DNA of 6,611 bases, taken from assembly GCA_964591605.1 (NCBI GenBank), contig CAZQEN010000401.1, forward strand, positions 1-6,611, in the 5' to 3' direction. The position numbers and the translations under genes were made by a program. Source of the DNA: CAYLLT01 sp964591605. GTDB lineage: Bacteria > Planctomycetota > Phycisphaerae > UBA1845 > PWPN01. This document shows positions 1 to 5,140 of the stretch, piece after piece. Within the stretch, counting starts at the first letter, position 1. Each line of letters begins with the position of its first letter. The notes beneath the pieces were generated by a model. It was not told where the DNA came from, searched no databases, and saw only the letters and a program-made list of their open reading frames with translations.

Positions 1-747
1 GCCGGCGGCCTTGGCCCGGATCTCGCTCGGGTTCTCCTCAGAGGGGTCGTGCATGGCCTCGATGTCCGGGTGCCGGAAGAGGGCGTTGTCGTCGAAGTTG
101 ATCTTGGCGTCGATGGCCTGGAGCTGCCCGTCCCTGGTGAGCACGAGCGGGTTGATCTCGGCGAGCGAGGCGTCGTACTTGAGGAACGCGCTGGCGAGAC
201 CGCGGATGATCCGGCCGGCCGCCTGCACGTGCTCCTTGGCGGTGAAGCCCAGGGCGCGGGTGAGTTCCTGCACCTGGAAGGGCAGCAGGCCCAGATGCGG
301 GTGGAGCCACTCCTTGACGATGGCGCTCGGGTTGCGGGCGGCCACCTCTTCGATTTCGACGCCGCCCTCGGTGCTCACCATGATGACGGGGCAGCGTCTG
401 GCCCGGTCGACGACCATGCCGACGTAAAACTCCTTCGCGATGTCGACGGCGGCGGCGATAAGCAGCTTCTTGACGTCGATGCCCTGCGGGCCGGTCTGCT
501 TGCTGACCATCTTGTTGGTCAGCATGAACCGGGCGGCTTCGCGGACCTGCTCGCGCGTCGAGCAGAGCTTGACGAAGCCGGCCTTGCCACGGCCGCCGGC
601 GAAGACCTGAGCCTTCACCACCACCTGGCCGCCGATCTTGTCGTAGGCGGCGACGGCCTGCTCGACCGAGCCCACAACCTCGGAAGGGGGGATGGGAACG
701 CCGGCATCGGCCAGGATCTGTCGGGACTGGTATTCGTGAACCTTCAT
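1..747 (-). CDS. sucC: Succinyl-CoA synthetase (ADP-forming) beta subunit, N-terminal part, cut by window edge
   Basis: This is the beta subunit of cytoplasmic succinyl-CoA synthetase, which with the alpha subunit (SucD) interconverts succinyl-CoA and succinate with ATP or GTP formation in the TCA cycle. The visible 249 residues begin MKVHEYQSRQ, the usual family start. They contain the ATP-grasp signature AGGRGKAG (residues 50-57), STEGGVEIEEVA (125-136), LAEINPL (195-201) and DDNALFRHPD (about 219-228). N199 and D213 fall at the numbers recalled for the Mg2+ ligands of the E. coli protein. The family is usually about 390 residues, so the missing part is the C-terminal CoA-ligase domain, lost only because the window ends. 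The start ATG (745-747) has a GAGGA Shine-Dalgarno six bases upstream. The gene is divergent from nadE; sucD would be expected beyond the left edge, which cannot be checked here. Confidence 0.97.
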   Translation of the reverse strand, partial: MKVHEYQSRQILADAGVPIPPSEVVGSVEQAVAAYDKIGGQVVVKAQVFAGGRGKAGFVKLCSTREQVREAARFMLTNKMVSKQTGPQGIDVKKLLIAAAVDIAKEFYVGMVVDRARRCPVIMVSTEGGVEIEEVAARNPSAIVKEWLHPHLGLLPFQVQELTRALGFTAKEHVQAAGRIIRGLASAFLKYDASLAEINPLVLTRDGQLQAIDAKINFDDNALFRHPDIEAMHDPSEENPSEIRAKAAG

Positions 748-753
748 GATACG

Positions 754-758
754 TCCTC
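754..758 (-). promoter_or_regulatory. Ribosome binding site of sucC
   Basis: On the minus strand GAGGA lies six bases before the sucC ATG, a normal Shine-Dalgarno position, and supports this start. The plus-strand neighbours nadE and the sulfatase have no comparable site, so the two modes of initiation differ within the window. Confidence 0.7.
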
Positions 759-895
759 GTGCATCGTTGGCGCGGCATTGTCGTGGGTCTCGTCCCGCCT
801 CGCAAGCTTCCGGCGCACCCGGGTCCCCATCCGGACTGTGTGCGGTTCTCCAGGGTCACGATGCCAATCATGGTGCCTCAAATGCATGCCTGAAC

Positions 896-901
896 TACAA
901 T
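896..901 (+). promoter_or_regulatory. Candidate -10 box of nadE (leaderless start)
   Basis: TACAAT matches the sigma-70 -10 consensus at five of six positions and ends seven bases before the nadE ATG. Transcription would begin at or next to the start codon, giving a leaderless mRNA. This agrees with the absence of any purine-rich ribosome binding site: the bases before ATG are CCCCTTC. No good -35 hexamer is visible 16-18 bases upstream, so the call rests on the -10 match and its position only. Confidence 0.4.
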
Positions 902-908
902 CCCCTTC

Positions 909-2726
909 ATGAAGATCGCATTGGCCCAGACGAACCCCGTGGTCGGGGACGTAATCGGGAATACGGAGAAGATCATCGAGCGGATGGCGGCGGCGCGGGC
1001 GGAGGGGGCGGCGCTGGTGCTGTTTCCGGAGCTGTCGGTGGTGGGGTATCCCCCGCGGGACCTGGTGCTCAAGCCGCGGTTCGTGAAGGCGAATGTCGAG
1101 GCGGTGCACCGAATCGCCGAGCGGTGCATCGGGATCGCGGCGATCGTCGGCTTCGTGGATGTGAACACGGATGCGGTGGGGCGGCGGCTGCGGAACGCGG
1201 CGGCGCTGTGCCGCGACGGGCGGATGGAGGTGCGCTACAAGTCGCTGCTGCCCACGTACGACGTGTTCGACGAGCACCGCTACTTCGAGCCGGGGCCGGA
1301 GGTGGCGTTGGTCGAGCACGCGGGCAAACGGATCGGCATTTCGATCTGCGAGGACCTCTGGGATGACGAGCAGCTCGTCGGGCGGCGGCTGTATCACAGC
1401 GATCCGATCGGGCAGATCGCGCGGGCGGGGGCGGATTTCCTCGTCAACATCAGCGCGTCGCCCTTCACGATGGGCAAGCACGAGTACCGCGAGAAGCTGT
1501 TCGGAAATCAAGCACGAAAGCATGGTCTGCCGATTGTGTTCTGCAATCAGGTGGGGGGGAATGACGATCTCGTGTTCGACGGCGGCTCGGCGGTGTTTGA
1601 TGCCCGGGGGCGGGTCGTGGCGCAGGCGAAGGCGTTCGAGGAGGACCTTCTGGTCGTCGATCTGGCGGGTATTGAGACGAGGGGGCAACGGGGAGAGGTG
1701 GAGAGGGGAGAGGTGGGTGCTGGTGGGTCGACCACCGGGAGCACCGGCGAGACGCCGGTGCCACACCCTTACACCGGCGAGACACCGGTGCCACACCCTC
1801 AGACCGGCGGGATGCCGGTGCCGCAGGGGGCGGCCGCTCCGCCGCCGGGCAGAGACGCCCGCCGCTACAGCTATCCGACGGGAATGGCGGCGCTGCATGA
1901 CGCGCTGGTGCTGGGGACGCGGGATTACGTGCGCAAGTGCGGGTTCAAGCGTGTGGTGCTGGGGCTCTCGGGCGGAATCGATTCGGCGGTGACGGCGGCA
2001 ATTGCCGCGGCGGGGCTGGGCCCCGAAAGCGTCGTGGGCGTCGCGATGCCGTCGCGCTACAGCAGCGAACACAGCAAATCGGATGCGGCCGTCCTGGCCC
2101 GGAATCTGGGGATCGAGTTCCGGATCATTCCGATCGGCCCGATGCACGACGTGTTCGAGACGCAACTGGGGCAGAGCCCGGGCGAGCCGCTCTCTGACCT
2201 GGCGAATCAGAATCTCCAGGCCCGTATTCGCGGCTGCACGCTCATGGCCTTATCGAACCACTTCGGCTGGCTGCTGTTGACGACCGGCAACAAAAGCGAG
2301 CTGGCCGTCGGGTATACCACGCTGTACGGCGACATGTGCGGCGGCCTGGCGGTGATCAGCGACGTGCCCAAAACGCTGGTGTATCCGCTCGCGCGGTACA
2401 TCAACGAGCGGGCCGGGCGCGAGATGATTCCCGAAGGGTCGTTAACGAAAGCCCCTTCGGCCGAGTTGCGGCCGGACCAGACGGACCAGGACACGCTCCC
2501 GCCGTACGACCTGCTGGATGCGATCGTCGAGCGGTATGTGAACCAGGAGCAGAGCACCGACGAGATCATCGCCGCCGGCTTCGACGCCCAGGTCGTGCAG
2601 AAGGTGATCCGGTGGATCGATCTCAACGAGTACAAGCGCAAACAGATGCCGCCGGGGCTCAAGGTGACGAGCCGGGCGTTCGGCGTCGGACGGCGGATGC
2701 CGATTGCGGCGCGGTTTCGGTACTGA
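909..2726 (+). CDS. nadE: Glutamine-dependent NAD+ synthetase with repeat-expanded linker
   Basis: This cytoplasmic enzyme makes NAD+ from nicotinic acid adenine dinucleotide, ATP and glutamine-derived ammonia, the last step of NAD+ biosynthesis. Residues 1 to about 255 are a nitrilase-fold glutaminase with the expected triad: E41 (in FPELSVVGYPPRDL), K111 (in RYKSLLPTYDVFDE) and C147 (in ISICEDLW). From about 320 comes the synthetase domain, with the P-loop-like SGGIDS (354-359), TTGNKSELAVGYTTLYGD (starting about 458), TKAPSAELRPDQTDQD and a typical C-terminal end with IAARFRY. At 605 residues it is somewhat longer than the roughly 540-580 I recall for bacterial two-domain forms. The excess lies in a low-complexity linker (about 257-318) built from DNA repeats. 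The MKIALAQ start is typical of the family. The lyase gene follows 17 bases after the stop, so the two may share a transcript. Confidence 0.97.
   Translation: MKIALAQTNPVVGDVIGNTEKIIERMAAARAEGAALVLFPELSVVGYPPRDLVLKPRFVKANVEAVHRIAERCIGIAAIVGFVDVNTDAVGRRLRNAAALCRDGRMEVRYKSLLPTYDVFDEHRYFEPGPEVALVEHAGKRIGISICEDLWDDEQLVGRRLYHSDPIGQIARAGADFLVNISASPFTMGKHEYREKLFGNQARKHGLPIVFCNQVGGNDDLVFDGGSAVFDARGRVVAQAKAFEEDLLVVDLAGIETRGQRGEVERGEVGAGGSTTGSTGETPVPHPYTGETPVPHPQTGGMPVPQGAAAPPPGRDARRYSYPTGMAALHDALVLGTRDYVRKCGFKRVVLGLSGGIDSAVTAAIAAAGLGPESVVGVAMPSRYSSEHSKSDAAVLARNLGIEFRIIPIGPMHDVFETQLGQSPGEPLSDLANQNLQARIRGCTLMALSNHFGWLLLTTGNKSELAVGYTTLYGDMCGGLAVISDVPKTLVYPLARYINERAGREMIPEGSLTKAPSAELRPDQTDQDTLPPYDLLDAIVERYVNQEQSTDEIIAAGFDAQVVQKVIRWIDLNEYKRKQMPPGLKVTSRAFGVGRRMPIAARFRY
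1690..1719 (+). repeat. Two-copy 15-nt purine-rich tandem repeat inside nadE
   Basis: GGGGAGAGGTGG occurs at 1690-1701 and again at 1705-1716, a 15-base period in frame with nadE. It encodes GEVER followed by GEVGA (residues 262-271). It lies in the linker after the glutaminase domain and just ahead of the 30-nt repeats. The unit is unrelated to the 30-nt unit, so this looks like a separate expansion of the same permissive site. Confidence 0.75.
1743..1832 (+). repeat. Three-copy 30-nt tandem repeat inside nadE (TGETPVPHPx)
   Basis: Three 30-base units (1743-1772, 1773-1802, 1803-1832) encode TGETPVPHPY, TGETPVPHPQ and the diverged TGGMPVPQGA, residues 279-308 of NadE. Unit 1 includes a perfect palindrome CACCGGC-gagac-GCCGGTG (1742-1760); units 2 and 3 keep it with one mismatch each. 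The preceding bases also resemble part of a unit (ACCACCGGGAGCACCGG). From memory, very similar palindromic peptide-coding repeats occur in many unrelated planctomycete genes and spacers, which would make this a dispersed repeat family that has landed in a tolerant linker; that wider distribution is not verified here. Confidence 0.85.
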
Positions 2727-2730
2727 GTGT

Positions 2731-2735
2731 GGAGG
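2731..2735 (+). promoter_or_regulatory. Ribosome binding site deciding the lyase TTG start
   Basis: GGAGG lies eight bases before the TTG at 2744. There is no ATG in the lyase frame between the nadE stop and the signal peptide. The only other candidate, GTG at 2729, has no upstream Shine-Dalgarno and would itself overlap this site. The TTG start also gives a short, basic n-region to the signal peptide. Confidence 0.7.
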
Positions 2736-2743
2736 ATTGCGGA

Positions 2744-4945
2744 TTGAGATACAGGATCCTGGCGGTGGTGTGCACGTGCGCGGCGTCATCTGTGTTTGCC
2801 GCAGAGGTTCCGGGCTACGAGGAGCAGCTTTATCAGCTTCGCCGCATCAAGGGCCGGATGATCATGGCGGCCACCGGCACGCTGCTGCCCAGCGGCGTGT
2901 GGCAGCCTCTGACGCGGCGGACGGAGGAGGACGCGGCCCAGTTACTGGCGGAACCGGGCGGCTGGTGGTCGAGCTACAACGACATTCAGGCGCCGGAGAT
3001 CTCGCATAACGGCAGCGCCTGGCGAAAAGCGGCCACGCTGGCCCGTGCGTGGGCCATGCCGCAGAGCCGGTACCGCGACTCCAAAGAGGTTCTGCAGGCC
3101 ATCACCGCGGGACTCCAGCACCTGCAGCAGTTCGCCTATCCGGACAGCCCCAGGCCCAACAACTGGTGGGCGTGGGAAATCGGCATGCCCATGCACGTGC
3201 TCGAGACCCTCCTGCTGTGCGGCGAGGCGCTCGATCCCGCGCTGCGTCAGAAACAGGTTGATACGCTCGCTGACGTGCTGAAGGTCCGGCCGGACATGAA
3301 GCTCTCCGGGCCGGCCGCGCTGCCGCTCGAAGACCGGCCGGGCAAGACGGATATGAACGCCCTCTGGCGCGCCCGGCTCTGCCTGCAACTCGCAATCGTG
3401 ACCGGGAACCCGGCCATGGCCGGCCGGTGGGCACGGACGACCATGAGCGAGATCGGCCTGCCCGGCAAGGGGCATCTTCAGGAGGATTACAGCTACAAGT
3501 TCCATGGGTCGGTCCCGATGTGGGCATACGGGCGGGGATTCCTCAGCGAGTACGCCAATCTTATGGAGGCCACCCGTGGGACCGCTTTCGGACCCAACGC
3601 TGATCAGATCGAGCGTTTCGCGCACATGGCGATGCATTACGCGAACGGTTTTCTCTATCACGGCTCCATCTGCCCGGCCATCATCGGCCGCGAGATCACG
3701 CGGGGCGACGACGTGTGCCACGACGGCTACGGTCCGGGCGGGCTCCACGCCCTCGCCGCGCTGGTGCGCATCGGTCATCCCGAGGCCACCCGGATGGCGG
3801 GAATCATCGCCCGCGATCGTCAGTATTTCACCGACGCGCGGACGGCGGAGCGCATCACACAGCTCACCGCGGGCGTCCCGCGCGTTCCGCCCGCGCCGCC
3901 GGTCAACGACATCTTCGCGTACCCCGACAGCGATTTCGTCCAGGTGACCAGACCGACGTGGGCGATGGGCATCAAGATGCATTCCAGGCGGAATCGCGGC
4001 TTCGAATCCATCAACGGCGAGAACCTGCAGGGGTGGTTCCTCAGCCATGGCTCGACGTTCCACTTTCTCTCCGGCTCGGAGTGGCGGGGGTGCTGGCCGA
4101 CACTGGACTGGACGCGGCTGCCCGGCACGACCGCCTGCACGCAGATCAAGAGCGCCAACGAGTCTCCATTCGCCGGGATGGTGCGATCTTCTGAAGAGCG
4201 GGCTCTGGCCGCGATGGAACTGTCGTGCGGCGAATTTCGTGCCCGAAAATCGTGGCTGGTGGACCGCGATGCCATCGTGTGCCTGGGAAGCGACATCAGC
4301 GGTCCGGGCCGTGTGGAGACGACGGTGTTCAACCAGCCGGTCGGCGCCGGGGCGGCCCTGGTCATCGACGGAGAACCGGCCCCGGGCGAACCGTTCGAGC
4401 GCGAGGTGCGGCCCCAGTGGGTCTGGCTGGAGCGGGTCGGGTACGTGTTTCCGGCGCTGCAGCAGGTCCATCTCAAGCGCGAGGAACGTCGCTCCGACTG
4501 GAGCAGCGTCCGCGATCCGCGCCTGCACGGGGCGGAGGAGCAGAGAGCCACGTGGTTTCTCACCGGGTTCATCTCACACGACCCATCCACTCGCGGCTAT
4601 TCGTACATCATGATTCCAGACGTGCCTTCCGAGCGCATGCCCGAGCTCGCGCGGAGCGTCGTCGAACGGTATCGAATTGAGACCGCGGGCGCCCACCAGA
4701 TCTCCGTGACCGACGCCGACGCGGAAGCGATCGTCTTCTGGCAGCCGGGGCAGGCCGGGTCGGTGCAGGCGGAGCGGGCTGGTCTTCTGATGCGTCAGAA
4801 AGACGCCTGGCATGCGGCCGATCCCGCCTGGTCGGAGCAGCCGCTGTCCATCAAGCTGGGCGACCGCACGTTCGAACCCGTCTCCCGCAACGGCCGGGCC
4901 GTGCGGGTCGCCGAAAACCAAGCAGCAACCCAGAACGATTGGTAA
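2744..4945 (+). CDS. Secreted polysaccharide lyase family 8 (hyaluronate/chondroitin/xanthan lyase type)
   Basis: PL8 enzymes cleave uronic-acid polysaccharides by beta-elimination. From the TTG start the protein has 733 residues, normal for the family. A signal peptide starts MRYRILAVV and would be cut after VFA (residue 19), so it is exported. The N-terminal alpha/alpha toroid carries NNWWAWEIGMP (139-149). Candidate catalytic residues are N205 (TDMNALW), H254 (DYSYKFHG), Y262 (WAYG), R316 and R320 (GREITR) and E426 (NGENLQGW). The central beta domain has DWTRLPGTT; the rest is the usual beta C-terminal part. Tyr-to-Arg spacing (54) agrees with the characterised chondroitin AC lyases as I recall them, but His-to-Tyr is eight rather than nine. 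The substrate cannot be fixed between chondroitin, hyaluronan, xanthan or another uronide. It follows nadE by 17 bases and precedes a sulfatase, which favours a sulfated substrate. Confidence 0.92.
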   Translation: MRYRILAVVCTCAASSVFAAEVPGYEEQLYQLRRIKGRMIMAATGTLLPSGVWQPLTRRTEEDAAQLLAEPGGWWSSYNDIQAPEISHNGSAWRKAATLARAWAMPQSRYRDSKEVLQAITAGLQHLQQFAYPDSPRPNNWWAWEIGMPMHVLETLLLCGEALDPALRQKQVDTLADVLKVRPDMKLSGPAALPLEDRPGKTDMNALWRARLCLQLAIVTGNPAMAGRWARTTMSEIGLPGKGHLQEDYSYKFHGSVPMWAYGRGFLSEYANLMEATRGTAFGPNADQIERFAHMAMHYANGFLYHGSICPAIIGREITRGDDVCHDGYGPGGLHALAALVRIGHPEATRMAGIIARDRQYFTDARTAERITQLTAGVPRVPPAPPVNDIFAYPDSDFVQVTRPTWAMGIKMHSRRNRGFESINGENLQGWFLSHGSTFHFLSGSEWRGCWPTLDWTRLPGTTACTQIKSANESPFAGMVRSSEERALAAMELSCGEFRARKSWLVDRDAIVCLGSDISGPGRVETTVFNQPVGAGAALVIDGEPAPGEPFEREVRPQWVWLERVGYVFPALQQVHLKREERRSDWSSVRDPRLHGAEEQRATWFLTGFISHDPSTRGYSYIMIPDVPSERMPELARSVVERYRIETAGAHQISVTDADAEAIVFWQPGQAGSVQAERAGLLMRQKDAWHAADPAWSEQPLSIKLGDRTFEPVSRNGRAVRVAENQAATQNDW

Positions 4946-4954
4946 CGTCAACCA

Positions 4955-5027
4955 GGGTGGCATGGGCAGCGTACTCGCTGCCCGTGCTTCGTCCGCACGG
5001 GCAATGAGTACATTGCCCATGCCACCC
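4955..5027 (+). repeat. 73-nt cloverleaf-like palindromic element
   Basis: The whole element is an inverted repeat: arms 4955-4987 and 4995-5027 around loop TTCGTCC, 29 of 33 pairs matching. It also folds with every stem perfect: closing stem GGGTGGCAT/ATGCCACCC (4955-4963 with 5019-5027); hairpin A GGGCAGC-GTACTC-GCTGCCC (4964-4983); central hairpin GTGC-TTCGTCC-GCAC (4984-4998); hairpin B GGGCAAT-GAGTAC-ATTGCCC (4999-5018). No base is left unpaired at the junction. It sits nine bases after the lyase stop and has no T-run, so it is not a classical terminator. It is most likely a REP-like or non-autonomous repeat; I have an unverified recollection of similar sequences in planctomycete genomes. 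It could also act on the 3' end of the lyase mRNA. Confidence 0.85.
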
Positions 5028-5057
5028 GCCGGCCGCCACAGGGGGCGGCCCCTACGG
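5028..5057 (+). repeat. Second palindromic repeat, GGCCGCC-acaggg-GGCGGCC
   Basis: A perfect seven-base inverted repeat (5031-5037 with 5044-5050, six-base loop) followed by CCTACGG starts directly after the cloverleaf element. Its sequence is unrelated to that element, so two repeat families appear to be stacked head to tail in the lyase-sulfatase spacer. The boundaries outside the stem are a guess. No T-run follows, so it is not read as a terminator. Confidence 0.55.
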
Positions 5058-5108
5058 ATGCCTGCCCTCAGTCGGTTACCGAAAGCGGCGCCAGTGTCCG
5101 CGGGGAGT

Positions 5109-5125
5109 GCGACGCACGCCGTCGC
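5109..5125. promoter_or_regulatory. Inverted repeat upstream of sulfatase -10, possible operator
   Basis: GCGACG-cacgc-CGTCGC is a perfect six-base inverted repeat ending three bases before the candidate -10 box of the sulfatase, partly where a -35 would lie. Position and symmetry fit a repressor or activator site, but in such GC-rich DNA a match of this length can arise by chance. Confidence 0.3.
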
Positions 5126-5128
5126 GGG

Positions 5129-5134
5129 TATCAT
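5129..5134 (+). promoter_or_regulatory. Candidate -10 box of the sulfatase (leaderless start)
   Basis: TATCAT differs from TATAAT at one base and ends six bases before the ATG at 5141, almost the same arrangement as at nadE. The bases between (ACGGGA) place the only purine run too close to the ATG to serve as a Shine-Dalgarno. No convincing -35 is seen. If real, the sulfatase is transcribed from its own promoter as a leaderless mRNA rather than only by read-through from the lyase. Confidence 0.4.
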
Positions 5135-5140
5135 ACGGGA

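Noticed and set aside
454..456. Alanine at SucC residue 98 where E. coli has the nucleotide-contacting E99
   Set aside because: The neighbouring ATP-grasp motifs are intact, and from memory some other bacterial SucC proteins, such as that of Thermus, also have alanine here, so it is probably ordinary variation.
744..2165. Long minus-strand open frame across nadE, 473 codons
   Set aside because: Arginine-, histidine- and proline-rich shadow of nadE codon bias in GC-rich DNA; no recognisable domain, and the plus-strand protein is unmistakable.
2336..2743. N-terminal extension of the lyase frame back into nadE
   Set aside because: The upstream part is out-of-frame nadE sequence with low-complexity composition; the signal peptide and GGAGG site put the real start at the TTG at 2744.
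2942..4528. Minus-strand open frame of 528 codons inside the lyase gene
   Set aside because: Antisense of a clear PL8 lyase; the translation has no family motif and mirrors the third-position GC of the sense gene.
4955..5027. Cloverleaf of 73 nt as a tRNA gene
   Set aside because: Stem and loop sizes do not fit: nine-base closing stem, 7/4/7-bp arms, no anticodon-arm geometry and no T-loop sequence.
4955..5060. Rho-independent terminator after the lyase gene
   Set aside because: Hairpins are strong but no run of T follows any of them; a terminator role of another kind cannot be excluded.
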